64,000 bases of DNA from Acetobacterium sp965140355 (GTDB taxonomy: Bacteria; Bacillota; Clostridia; Eubacteriales; Eubacteriaceae): NCBI GenBank assembly GCA_965140355.1, contig OZ223192.1:62001-126000 (forward strand). The letters run 5' to 3'. Made by a program: the position numbers and the translations under genes. Below the pieces are notes generated by a model. It did no database searches. It had not been told where the DNA came from and worked only from the letters and a program-made list of their open reading frames with translations. Positions 43,763-52,277 of this stretch are shown here, in pieces. Numbering within the stretch: the first letter of the stretch is position 1; each line of letters begins with the position of its first letter.

Positions 43763-44521
43763 ATGAGTATGGTAAAATTAGTGAACGTACGCAAATCTTT
43801 TGGCGATTTGGAAGTACTCAAAGGTGTTGATCTGGAAGTACAACAAGGCGAAGTAGTTTGTATCTTGGGAGCAAGTGGCTCAGGAAAAAGTACCATGTTA
43901 CGTTGTCTCAATCATTTGGAACGAATTACCGATGGCGAAATATATATTGAAAATGAACTTTCTGATAAACGTGCGAATAATAAAGATTTAATGAAAATTG
44001 ATCAGGCTACATTACAAGCCTTGTGTGCCGATTTAGGAATGGTTTTCCAAAACTTTAATTTGTTTCCGCATTTAACAGTTATTGAGAATGTTACCATTGC
44101 TCCGTTAATAGTGAAAAAAATTGATAAAAAAATAGCTGAAACCAGAGCATTGGATCTTCTGAGTATGGTTGGTCTGTCAGAAAAGAAAGATGAGTATCCA
44201 TCGCGATTATCAGGGGGGCAACAACAACGGGTGGCGATTGCCAGAGCCTTGGCAATGGATCCCAAAATTATGATGTTTGATGAACCGACATCGGCCTTAG
44301 ATCCTGAATTGGTGGGAGAAGTTTTGGCGACAATGCGGCAATTGGCCGAAAAAGGAATGACGATGTTAATTGTTACACATGAGATTGGTTTTGCCAGAGA
44401 AGTGGCAGATCGGGTAATTTTTATGGATGCTGGTGTTATTTGTGAACAAGGAACACCGGAAGAAGTGCTACTTAATCCAAAAGAAGAACGAACGAAAAGC
44501 TTCCTCAATAAAATATTATAA
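43763..44521 (+). CDS. Amino-acid ABC transporter ATP-binding protein
   Basis: A 252-residue GlnQ/HisP-type ATPase. Walker A is GASGSGKST, signature LSGGQQQR, Walker B IMMFDEPTSALDPE, and the His switch is in VTHE. Two in-frame ATGs (43757, 43763) are possible; 43763 has better spacing from AGGGA. It drives uptake through the permease upstream. Confidence 0.94.
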   Translation: MSMVKLVNVRKSFGDLEVLKGVDLEVQQGEVVCILGASGSGKSTMLRCLNHLERITDGEIYIENELSDKRANNKDLMKIDQATLQALCADLGMVFQNFNLFPHLTVIENVTIAPLIVKKIDKKIAETRALDLLSMVGLSEKKDEYPSRLSGGQQQRVAIARALAMDPKIMMFDEPTSALDPELVGEVLATMRQLAEKGMTMLIVTHEIGFAREVADRVIFMDAGVICEQGTPEEVLLNPKEERTKSFLNKIL

Positions 44522-44530
44522 TTACAACAT

Positions 44531-44558
44531 AAAAATTGTCTGCAAGGCAATTTTTTTT
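44531..44558 (+). terminator. Terminator of the ABC transporter genes
   Basis: AAATTGTC tgcaa GGCAATTT followed by a run of T, directly after the ATPase gene. Confidence 0.75.
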
Positions 44559-44560
44559 AT

Positions 44561-44589
44561 TTGCTAAAATTTCAGTGGCATGATACAAT
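44561..44589 (+). promoter_or_regulatory. Promoter of the PHP phosphatase gene
   Basis: TTGCTA at 44561-44566, 17-bp spacer, TACAAT at 44584-44589, right behind the preceding terminator and 30 nt before the start codon. Confidence 0.55.
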
Positions 44590-44619
44590 CATCACATGCA
44601 AACTTTTGGAGGGATCAAA

Positions 44620-45471
44620 ATGTTACTGGCAAATTATCATGTTCATTCAGATTATTGTGATGGAACCAATAAACTTGAGGAAATGGTTACCGCTGGCGTC
44701 GCTGCAGGGCTTGTGAGTATGGGATTATCAAGCCATTTTCCATTGCCATTTAGCAATGATTGGACGATGAAAGTGGAAAATGTTGATAGCTACCTCGATG
44801 AAATTAAACGTTTGAAAAAAAAGTATGCAGCAACAATTGAACTTTATTGTGGAATGGAAATTGATTATTTTATTGATCGCCAGGATATTAGTGATCTAGC
44901 TAAAAAAATTAGACCACAATTAGACTATACCATTATGTCCATTCATACAATGGGAAAAACATTTGGCGATGATGTTTCATATATCGATGAATCGCAATTA
45001 GGTTTCGCCTTGGGAATCGAAAAATATTACCACGGAGATATTCAGATGTTTATTAAAGATTATTATGAGGGGATTAAAAACATGGTTATGGGTTTTGAAC
45101 CCGATATATTGGGTCATCTTGATTTAATCAAGAAATATAATCATGAGCATTGCTTTTTTAATGAAAACGAGCAATGGTATCAAAAAATTGTAACTGATTG
45201 TTTGGATGCGATTGCTAAAACTAAAACTAAAGTAGAAATTAATACCGGTGCCAACCTGCGATGTCCAGGAGTTGGACGATACCCATCTGACTGGATCATC
45301 CCGGAAATGATAAATCGTCATATCCCAATTACAATTGGTGGTGACAGTCATTCAATCGCCGGAATTGTTTATGAATATAAAGAAGCCGAAACATATTTGA
45401 AAAAATGTGGTTATCAAGAATATTGGATGATAAAAAAAGGCCGATGGGAAGTACAGCCTTTGGGAGTGTAG
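44620..45471 (+). CDS. hisK: Histidinol-phosphatase, PHP family
   Basis: A 283-residue PHP-domain phosphatase (HolPase). Metal ligands are visible in NYHVHSDYCDG, the GMEIDYF segment, SIHTMG, GHLDLIKKY and the final GGDSHS. It would convert histidinol phosphate to histidinol. No other his gene is nearby, so function rests on family match. ATG 44620 with GGAGGG upstream. comEA starts 1 nt after its stop. Confidence 0.82.
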   Translation: MLLANYHVHSDYCDGTNKLEEMVTAGVAAGLVSMGLSSHFPLPFSNDWTMKVENVDSYLDEIKRLKKKYAATIELYCGMEIDYFIDRQDISDLAKKIRPQLDYTIMSIHTMGKTFGDDVSYIDESQLGFALGIEKYYHGDIQMFIKDYYEGIKNMVMGFEPDILGHLDLIKKYNHEHCFFNENEQWYQKIVTDCLDAIAKTKTKVEINTGANLRCPGVGRYPSDWIIPEMINRHIPITIGGDSHSIAGIVYEYKEAETYLKKCGYQEYWMIKKGRWEVQPLGV

Positions 45472-45472
45472 C

Positions 45473-46051
45473 ATGGATAAGCTCGATCGAAATAAAATCC
45501 TATACATTCTCATCGTGCTTGTTTTTTTGGGCGTTTTTTGGAGTTGGTACTACTTTAAAACAACAAATGGTGTTGAAATGAACCTTAATGGGACGATTAC
45601 TCAAGACGAAGAGAATGACCTTGACAGTAGCAATGATACGGCTCAGATCATGGTTTATATTACCGGGGAGGTCGTCAAGCCAGGAGTCCTTTTAATACCA
45701 GAAGATACGCGTTTAGTTGAAGCTCTTGACTTGGTTGGTGGGGTAACGGATGTTGCTGATATTAACGCGCTAAATTTAGCGAGAAAACTACAGGATGAAG
45801 AAAAAATCCATATTCCGACCATTGGCGAAGTGATACAAGCACCAAACAGTAGTCAGAGTAACCAAGTTAATATAAATACCGCAACAGTGGAGGAATTAAA
45901 AACACTTCCCGGAATCGGTGATGTTATTGCGCAGAATATTATTGATTACCGTGAAAAAAATGGTTTATTCACGCAATTAGATCAATTAAAAGAAGTTAAT
46001 CGAATTGGTGATAAAATATATGAAGGGTTAATTGACTCAATAACGATATGA
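45473..46051 (+). CDS. comEA: ComEA-family DNA-binding competence protein
   Basis: A 192-residue membrane-anchored protein. One N-terminal helix (about 9-28), a SLBB domain (about 57-118, MVYITGEVVKPGV) and a C-terminal double helix-hairpin-helix (NINTATVEELKTLPGIGDVIAQNII). In naturally competent Firmicutes it binds incoming DNA outside the membrane. No comEC follows here. Confidence 0.92.
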   Translation: MDKLDRNKILYILIVLVFLGVFWSWYYFKTTNGVEMNLNGTITQDEENDLDSSNDTAQIMVYITGEVVKPGVLLIPEDTRLVEALDLVGGVTDVADINALNLARKLQDEEKIHIPTIGEVIQAPNSSQSNQVNINTATVEELKTLPGIGDVIAQNIIDYREKNGLFTQLDQLKEVNRIGDKIYEGLIDSITI

Positions 46052-46116
46052 AAAAGGTTACATACATGTTTAATAATAATAAATTATCATACCGAGTTAA
46101 AAAAAACATTTATATG

Positions 46117-46144
46117 TTTACAATATATTGATATGTGTTATACT
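46117..46144 (+). promoter_or_regulatory. Promoter of ccpN-ppsR-ppdK with CcpN-like site
   Basis: TTTACA at 46117-46122, 16-bp spacer, TATACT at 46139-46144. TGTGTTATACT (46134-46144), overlapping the -10, fits the CcpN operator consensus TRTGHYATAYW as I recall it from Bacillus. This suggests autoregulation. Confidence 0.5.
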
Positions 46145-46176
46145 TAATAAAATAAAGAGATTTTAAGGGGGCGAGC

Positions 46177-46815
46177 ATGGAGTTAACAGATAGACAAAAT
46201 CAAATAATCGAAATAGTTAAAGAAAGACAACCGGTAAAGAGCAATGAAATTGCGGAATCGCTAAATATCAATCGCGCTACCATTCGTCCGGATCTTAAAA
46301 TTTTAACAATGATGGGGATTTTGGAAGCCAAACGAAAAGTTGGTTATCATTATACCGGACGTTCTTTGCTGAACATTTTGGGAAGCTATATTAAGACGAT
46401 TAGTATTATGGATATTCAGTCTGAGGCTACAATTGTTGAAGAAACAACTTCTATTTATGATGGGATCATTACGATGTTTACCAAAAATGCGGGAACATTA
46501 TATGTTGTTGATGGAAAATATTTATCGGGGATTGTATCGCGAAAAGACTTTATTAAAGCCATGATTGGCAGAAAAGAAGTTGAATCATTACCGATTCCGA
46601 TGATTATGACCAGAATGCCAAATATTATTTATTTAGAACAAAATGAATCCGTTTATGATGCCGCTTACAAAACGATGTATTATGAGGTCGAATCATTACC
46701 CATTGTGATAAAAGAAATCGATGAAAAGGGAAGACAACGGTTAGTATTAATCGGAAAGGTATCCCGAACAAACATTACCCGTTATGTGGTCAATATGGGC
46801 AGTAACGCGGAATAA
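46177..46815 (+). CDS. ccpN: CcpN-type HTH/CBS-domain transcriptional regulator
   Basis: A 212-residue protein. A winged helix-turn-helix (RQNQIIEIVKERQPVKSNEIAESLNINRATIRPDLKIL-type block, about 1-65) precedes two CBS domains (about 80-200). In Bacillus CcpN represses gluconeogenic genes according to ATP/ADP and sits next to the PPDK-regulator gene yqfL, as here. With ppsR and ppdK downstream, control of phosphoenolpyruvate formation is the likely job. Confidence 0.9.
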   Translation: MELTDRQNQIIEIVKERQPVKSNEIAESLNINRATIRPDLKILTMMGILEAKRKVGYHYTGRSLLNILGSYIKTISIMDIQSEATIVEETTSIYDGIITMFTKNAGTLYVVDGKYLSGIVSRKDFIKAMIGRKEVESLPIPMIMTRMPNIIYLEQNESVYDAAYKTMYYEVESLPIVIKEIDEKGRQRLVLIGKVSRTNITRYVVNMGSNAE

Positions 46816-46827
46816 TGAGGTGGAAAA

Positions 46828-47631
46828 TTGAATAGCATTGTAATTTTTGTCGTTTCAGATACACCTTCCGAAATTGGGGAACTGCTTGTTAAAGCAGGAA
46901 CAAGTGTATTTGAGAATTCAATTCGAGAAGTCCGTTTTCACCCCTTTGTGGATGATAAATTAAGTATTGATTATCTTTTGGATTTGGCGAAACAGGAAAA
47001 CGGCTTAGTTGTTTATAGTTTTGCATCGTCAGAACTAAAGCTGCATATGGAAACTGAGGCCCGAAATAGGGGGGTACCGATTTATGATGTAATGGGATCA
47101 TTAGTCGAAACATTAAGAAACATCACCGGAGAAGAACCGGTTCGAAATCTGACATCCAATCACGAGTTAGATGCCCATTATACAAAAAAATTAGAAGCCA
47201 TTGAGTTTGCCGTAAAATATGATGACGGTAAAAATACTTCGAATTTAGATCAGGCGGATATTATTTTAATTGGGGTATCGCGAACATCAAAAACGCCAAT
47301 CAGCATCTATTTAGCGAACAACAGCTACAAGGTAGCCAATATCCCACTGATGCCAGAAGTTGAGCCACCGGCAGAACTATTTAGAATATCAAACAAAAAA
47401 ATATTCGGGTTAATTTTGGACCCCAACCATCTTGTGAATATCCGCTCAGAAAGAATTAGAGCAATGGGGCTCGCGGGGACATCAAACTATGGAAGTTACG
47501 AACGAGTGATGTTGGAGCTGGAAAAAGCCCAACAGCTTTTCGATAAATTAGGATGTACGGTCATTGACGTCACATCAAAGGCAATTGAAGAAATTGCAGC
47601 GATTATACTTGCAAATATAAAGAGGAGGTAG
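46828..47631 (+). CDS. ppsR: Pyruvate, phosphate dikinase regulatory protein (kinase/pyrophosphorylase)
   Basis: A 267-residue DUF299 protein, bifunctional: ADP-dependent phosphorylation of a PPDK threonine (inactive) and Pi-dependent removal (active). It has FVVSDTPSEIGE-type start and the P-loop-like IGVSRTSKTPISIYLA, and TSNYGSYERV. TTG start with GAGGTGG upstream. It lies directly before its target ppdK. Confidence 0.95.
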   Translation: MNSIVIFVVSDTPSEIGELLVKAGTSVFENSIREVRFHPFVDDKLSIDYLLDLAKQENGLVVYSFASSELKLHMETEARNRGVPIYDVMGSLVETLRNITGEEPVRNLTSNHELDAHYTKKLEAIEFAVKYDDGKNTSNLDQADIILIGVSRTSKTPISIYLANNSYKVANIPLMPEVEPPAELFRISNKKIFGLILDPNHLVNIRSERIRAMGLAGTSNYGSYERVMLELEKAQQLFDKLGCTVIDVTSKAIEEIAAIILANIKRR

Positions 47632-47636
47632 AGGAA

Positions 47637-50270
47637 ATGTCAAAAAAATGGGTTTATTTGTTTAAAGAAGGAAATGCTAATATGAAGGAATTGCTGGGAG
47701 GTAAAGGTGCCGGTTTGGCAGAGATGACAAACATCGGTTTACCAGTACCCGGCGGTTTTACGGTAACTACTGAGGCATGTGCTGAATATTATAATCAGGG
47801 CCAAAAACTTTCAGACGAAATTGTTGGCCAGATTAATGATAATTTATCAACTTTAGAAAAAGAATGTGAAAAGGTTTTTGGGAATGTCGATAATCCCTTA
47901 TTGGTATCTGTTCGTTCAGGTGCAAAAATTTCAATGCCGGGGATGATGGACACCATTTTAAATTTGGGCCTAAACGACGAAACGGTAGCAGGGATCGCGA
48001 AGTCAACAAATAATGAACGGTTCGCTTTTGATAGCTATCGACGTTTTATTCAAATGTTTGGTGATGTTGTTCAGGAAATTAGCAAAGATAAATTTGATGA
48101 TGTTTTAGATTCTGCCAAAGAAAAAAATGGTTACAAAGATGATACGGAATTAACAACAGATGATTTAAAAGAAATTGTTGTTGCATATAAAAAAATCGTT
48201 AAAGAAGAAACCGGAAAAGATTTTCCTTTAGATCCGAAAGAACAATTATTAATGGCCATTGAGGCTGTCTTTAGATCATGGAATAACAATCGCGCTATCA
48301 GTTATCGAAATATGAATGATATTCCACATGATATTGGAACTGCGGTTAATGTCCAATCAATGGTTTATGGAAATATGGGTGATGATTGCGGAACGGGTGT
48401 GGCTTTTACTCGAAATCCAGCAACCGGACAGAAAAAATTATTTGGTGAGTTTTTAATTAACGCTCAGGGCGAAGATGTTGTCGCCGGAATTCGGACGCCT
48501 AAGGATATTGATGAATTAAAAGACATTATGCCTGATGTGTATAAACAATTCCATGATACCGCAGCGTTATTGGAAAATCACTATAAAGATATGCAGGACA
48601 TTGAATTTACCATTGAAAAAAGCAAACTTTTTATGTTGCAAACCCGAACGGGAAAAAGAACGGCAGCAGCGGCTTTACGTGCAGCGGTAGAAATGGTTGA
48701 AGAAGGCCTGATTACTAAAGAAGAAGCAATCTTACGATTAGATCCATTATCATTGGATCAACTATTGCATCCGACCTTTGAAGTAGAAGCATTAAAAGCT
48801 GCTGAACTTTTGGCCACCGGACTTCCGGCTTCACCAGGAGCAGCAACAGGAAAAATTTATTTTACCGCTGAAGCAGTTTGTGAAGCCGTAGCAAATGGCG
48901 AAGAAACATTATTGGTTAGAAAAGAAACATCACCGGAAGATATTGAAGGAATGTATGCGGCTAATGGTATTTTAACGGCTCGCGGTGGAATGACTTCCCA
49001 TGCAGCGGTCGTTGCCCGAGGGATGGGAAAATGCTGTGTAGCCGGTTGTGAAATGATAAAAGTTGATGAAGCGGCTAAAAAATTTGTCGTTGGCAATCAA
49101 ACATTTAACGAAGGTGATTTTATTTCCTTAAATGGTAGTACCGGAAATGTTTATAAGGGTAGTATTAAAACGATGACACCAGAACTTTCCGGCCATTTTG
49201 GACAGATCATGAAATGGTCTGATGAAATGCGAAGACTTAAAGTTCGAACCAATGCCGATACGCCAAATGATGCTACCGTAGCGGTTCAATTTGGAGCGGA
49301 AGGAATTGGACTTTGCCGAACGGAACATATGTTTTTTGATGAACGCCGATTACCTAGTGTTCGGCGGATGATTCTTGCGGAATCTTCAAAAGAATTGCGC
49401 GAAAAAGCTTTAGCCGAAATTTTACCAATGCAGAAAGAAGATTTTATTGGCATTTATAAAGCCATGGAAGGTCGGCCGGTAACCGTTCGTTTACTTGATC
49501 CGCCACTGCATGAATTCCTTCCGAAAGAAACCAAAGATATTGAAGCGCTGGCAGCCGATATGGGAATCGCTTTTGAAGATATGGTTACGGTTATTCATGG
49601 TTTGGAAGAATTTAATCCAATGCTTGGACATCGTGGTTGTCGTTTAGCCATTACTTATCCTGAAATTGCCGAAATGCAAACCCGGGCAATTATGGAAGCT
49701 GCTATTGAAGTAAAAGAACAAGATGGTTTTGATGTTATTCCAGAAATTATGATTCCTTTGATTGGTATTAATGAAGAATTAACCTATCTCGATAAGGTTG
49801 TCAGAAACACTGCCGAGCTTGTTAAAAAAGAAAAAAAATCGGATATTAAATACTTGGTGGGAACGATGATGGAAATTCCCAGAGCGACACTTATTGCTGA
49901 TCAGATTGCTGAAACAGCGGAGTTTTTCTCATTCGGAACCAATGACCTGACACAGATGACTTACGGTTTTTCACGAGATGATGCCGGTAAATTTATTACC
50001 GATTATAAAGATAAAGGGATTCTGCCAAACGATCCGTTCCAGAGCATTGATGTCGAAGGGGTTGGGAAATTGGTTGAAATGGGCGTAATGCTTGGTCGTA
50101 AAACTAAATCAGATCTCAAAATTGGGGTTTGCGGCGAGCATGGTGGCGATCCTAAATCGATTACTTTCTTCCATAATGCCGGTTTAAGTTATGTTTCCTG
50201 CTCACCTTTCCGAGTGCCTATTGCTCGTCTGGCTGCAGCACAGGCGGCGTTAAATGAGGCGAAAAAATAG
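47637..50270 (+). CDS. ppdK: Pyruvate, phosphate dikinase
   Basis: An 877-residue enzyme interconverting pyruvate, ATP and Pi with phosphoenolpyruvate, AMP and PPi. The N-terminal nucleotide-binding domain holds VSVRSGAKISMPGMMDTILNLG. The phosphohistidine loop GGMTSHAAVVARGMGK places the catalytic His at 455, the same number as in well-studied PPDKs; its neighbouring Thr is the PpsR target. The C-terminal PEP/pyruvate barrel has FFSFGTNDLTQMTYGFSRDD and GVCGEHGG. 5 nt after ppsR. Confidence 0.97.
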   Translation: MSKKWVYLFKEGNANMKELLGGKGAGLAEMTNIGLPVPGGFTVTTEACAEYYNQGQKLSDEIVGQINDNLSTLEKECEKVFGNVDNPLLVSVRSGAKISMPGMMDTILNLGLNDETVAGIAKSTNNERFAFDSYRRFIQMFGDVVQEISKDKFDDVLDSAKEKNGYKDDTELTTDDLKEIVVAYKKIVKEETGKDFPLDPKEQLLMAIEAVFRSWNNNRAISYRNMNDIPHDIGTAVNVQSMVYGNMGDDCGTGVAFTRNPATGQKKLFGEFLINAQGEDVVAGIRTPKDIDELKDIMPDVYKQFHDTAALLENHYKDMQDIEFTIEKSKLFMLQTRTGKRTAAAALRAAVEMVEEGLITKEEAILRLDPLSLDQLLHPTFEVEALKAAELLATGLPASPGAATGKIYFTAEAVCEAVANGEETLLVRKETSPEDIEGMYAANGILTARGGMTSHAAVVARGMGKCCVAGCEMIKVDEAAKKFVVGNQTFNEGDFISLNGSTGNVYKGSIKTMTPELSGHFGQIMKWSDEMRRLKVRTNADTPNDATVAVQFGAEGIGLCRTEHMFFDERRLPSVRRMILAESSKELREKALAEILPMQKEDFIGIYKAMEGRPVTVRLLDPPLHEFLPKETKDIEALAADMGIAFEDMVTVIHGLEEFNPMLGHRGCRLAITYPEIAEMQTRAIMEAAIEVKEQDGFDVIPEIMIPLIGINEELTYLDKVVRNTAELVKKEKKSDIKYLVGTMMEIPRATLIADQIAETAEFFSFGTNDLTQMTYGFSRDDAGKFITDYKDKGILPNDPFQSIDVEGVGKLVEMGVMLGRKTKSDLKIGVCGEHGGDPKSITFFHNAGLSYVSCSPFRVPIARLAAAQAALNEAKK

Positions 50271-50281
50271 TTTTTAAAGTA

Positions 50282-50472
50282 ATATCAGAAACCCTGGGGG
50301 GCCTGAGTTTGGTTACAAACCCGTACCGACCAATTATTAATCGTTTGTTGGCGGCAGAATCGGATAGGCTAAGGCCATGTCCGCTCAGATGCCAACAACC
50401 TGATTAATAATTGTCGGTACTTAAGGGTACCTTGTCAGTAGTTTGAGAAACCCTTCGGGGTTTCTTTTTTTG
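50282..50472 (+). ncRNA. Long structured RNA, 6S-like, ending in a terminator
   Basis: About 190 nt. A long arm pairs 50323-50342 with 50402-50420 (GTACCGAC/GTCGGTAC, then AATTATTAATC/GATTAATAATT) and then TTGTTGGC/GCCAACAA, with a branched tip (CGGA/TCCG). Outside it are small hairpins on both strands (GGTTacaAACC; AAGGgtaCCTT), and the ends can close as AGAAACCC/GGGTTTCT. Closing stem, open bubble with side hairpins, long terminal arm: the layout of 6S RNA. The 3' end is a GAAACCC-ttcg-GGGTTTC terminator that also closes ppdK. No strong promoter is seen, so it may be made by processing. Confidence 0.45.
50449..50471 (+). terminator. Terminator after ppdK/structured RNA
   Basis: GAAACCC ttcg GGGTTTC plus seven T, a textbook intrinsic terminator. 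TATAAT at 50484-50489, just behind it, may be the -10 of galE. Confidence 0.9.
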
Positions 50473-50535
50473 AAAAAAAGAACTATAATAAGGTGAAATA
50501 CGAGATTAAGACAAATAGCAGAATTGAGGAATAAG

Positions 50536-51525
50536 ATGAATATACTTGTATGTGGCGGAGCTGGATATATTGGTTCACATGTTGTGAAGGCGTTGGTGGA
50601 CCGCGGTTATGAGGTAATTGTTTTAGATAATTTTTCAACTGGGCATGAGGGTGCAGTGCCGGAGCATGTGGTCATTAGAAAAGGCGATATCCGCGATCAG
50701 GAATTCCTCAGAGAAACTTTTTTAGCTCATAAAATTGATTGTGTGATGCATTTTTGCGCCAATTCCCTGGTCGGAGAATCAATGGAACAACCGCTTAAAT
50801 ATTATCGTAATAATGTTTATGGAACAATGTGTTTATTGGAAACAATGATTGAAAAGGGGATTAAGAATTTTGTATTTTCTTCTACGGCTGCCGTTTACGG
50901 GGAACCAGAAGAAATCCCAATTACCGAAGAAACGCCTAAAAATCCGACGAATACTTATGGGGAGACAAAACTGGCGGTTGAAAAAATGCTAAAATGGGTA
51001 GACCAGGCATATGGATTAAAATACATGGTATTTCGTTACTTTAATGCCGCTGGTGCCCATCCATCGGGAGTGATTGGCGAGGATCATGCGCCAGAAACAC
51101 ATTTGATTCCGCTGATTTTAAAAACAGCGCTAAAACAGCGTGATAAAATCAGTATCTTTGGCCATGATTATCCGACTGCGGATGGCAGTTGTATTCGCGA
51201 TTATATTCATGTTATGGATATTGCAGCGGCGCATATATTAGGGATGGAGAAGCTGATGGCAGGTGCATCCAGTAACGTTTATAATCTTGGGGATGGCAAA
51301 GGTTTTTCGGTCAAAGAGGTGATTGCTCAGGCCAAAGCGCTGACTGAAAAGGAAATTGTCGTAGAAATTGCTGAACGACGAGCGGGAGATCCGGCTGAGT
51401 TGATCGCTTCATCACAAAAAGCGCAAAAAGAGTTGGGCTGGGTACCAGCGTATTCGGATTTAGGTAATATTATTAAAACCGCCTGGAATTGGCATCAAAA
51501 CCATCCCGACGGTTACAAAGCATAA
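50536..51525 (+). CDS. galE: UDP-glucose 4-epimerase
   Basis: A 329-residue short-chain dehydrogenase-fold epimerase. It has VCGGAGYIGSHVVKAL for NAD, SSTAAVYGEPE, catalytic Tyr/Lys in TYGETKLAVEK, and RYFNAAGAHPSG. It makes UDP-galactose for cell-surface glycans. ATG 50536, preceded by TTGAGGAATAAG. It stands alone between two terminator structures. Confidence 0.95.
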   Translation: MNILVCGGAGYIGSHVVKALVDRGYEVIVLDNFSTGHEGAVPEHVVIRKGDIRDQEFLRETFLAHKIDCVMHFCANSLVGESMEQPLKYYRNNVYGTMCLLETMIEKGIKNFVFSSTAAVYGEPEEIPITEETPKNPTNTYGETKLAVEKMLKWVDQAYGLKYMVFRYFNAAGAHPSGVIGEDHAPETHLIPLILKTALKQRDKISIFGHDYPTADGSCIRDYIHVMDIAAAHILGMEKLMAGASSNVYNLGDGKGFSVKEVIAQAKALTEKEIVVEIAERRAGDPAELIASSQKAQKELGWVPAYSDLGNIIKTAWNWHQNHPDGYKA

Positions 51526-51563
51526 TTGTTTAATAGGTTAAACAAACGTTAATAAGTTAAAAA

Positions 51564-51643
51564 ATACCGATAATTGTTGTTTCAAACGATGCTTTGAGGA
51601 AAATTTTGTCAGGCTTTCAGTTGAGTTAACAATTAATCGGTAT
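51564..51643 (-). terminator. Large-loop hairpin terminator of the arsR unit
   Basis: ATACCGAT-AATTGTT on the left pairs with AACAATTAATCGGTAT on the right (15 bp, one bulge) around about 50 nt. Read on the minus strand the stem is followed by TTTTTT, so it would end the CoA-disulfide reductase/arsR transcript 48 nt after arsR. The loop is unusually large. Confidence 0.5.
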
Positions 51644-51690
51644 GGTTTGATTGAAAATTAAAATGATCTTGGGAAAAACTAGTCAAAGAA

Positions 51691-51987
51691 TTAAAAATCG
51701 ATGGTATTGGAATATTCCGCGACCGTTAAATCCATCGCATCAATTAATTTTTCAATGCCTTTTAGTTTTACTCGGTAATGCATCTCTACCCCGATTTTTT
51801 GGTTATCAAGGACTCCCGCTTCCCGGAGTATTTTTAAGTGTTGCGAGAGATTTGCCTGACTGTAATCAAACAACTGATTGAGTACGCATACGCATTGTGG
51901 TTCAACTAAAAGAAATTTTACGATTTGTAAGCGAACTGGATGTCCCAACGCCTTGAAAATTCTTACTGAAACATCATCAGCATTCAT
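51691..51987 (-). CDS. ArsR-family transcriptional repressor
   Basis: A 98-residue winged-helix repressor. It has FKALGHPVRLQIVKFLL and the recognition helix SQANLSQHLKILREAGVL. C32 and C34 (QCVCVL) fit the CxC position of arsenite-sensing ArsR, but could also be thiols that sense persulfide. AAGAGGA upstream, 14 nt after the rhodanese stop. As last gene of the unit, it probably regulates the CoA-disulfide reductase, using the palindrome at 53716. Confidence 0.88.
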   Translation of the reverse strand: MNADDVSVRIFKALGHPVRLQIVKFLLVEPQCVCVLNQLFDYSQANLSQHLKILREAGVLDNQKIGVEMHYRVKLKGIEKLIDAMDLTVAEYSNTIDF

Positions 51988-52001
51988 AAAGGTCCTCTTT
52001 T

Positions 52002-52277
52002 CTATTCGTCCTTAGTGGCATCATAAAACTGATAACCGCCGGAAAGATTATAAACATTTTTAAAGTTGTGATTGAGTAAAATATTCTGGGTAGCGTTACC
52101 GGTAATCCCTTTATTGCAATAGGTAACAATGGGAACGGTTTTGCTTAATTGGTTGAGCTTTGAGCGCAGCATCGCATGGGGAAGATTAATCGCACCAGTG
52201 AGATGACCGGCTTCAAATTGTTCAGTTATCCGCGTATCGATAATTTGCAGGGCCTCGCTCGCTAGCTGTTTTTTTTT
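52002..52277 (-). CDS. Rhodanese domain in the -1 frame, continuation of the CoA-disulfide reductase
   Basis: An open frame of 91 codons with a complete rhodanese core: LQIIDTR, then EQFEAGHLTGAINLPHAML, the active-site loop YCNKGITG and GGYQFYD. It has no usable start codon upstream. It begins at the A9 run (52269-52277) near the end of the reductase gene, shifted by -1. Joining the frames gives ITPTMLKKKQLASEALQIIDTR, a normal start of a rhodanese domain, so the gene is naturally one fusion protein (CoADR-RHD). Either a frameshift mutation, a homopolymer sequencing error, or ribosomal slippage splits it. Confidence 0.8.
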   Translation of the reverse strand, partial: KKKQLASEALQIIDTRITEQFEAGHLTGAINLPHAMLRSKLNQLSKTVPIVTYCNKGITGNATQNILLNHNFKNVYNLSGGYQFYDATKDE

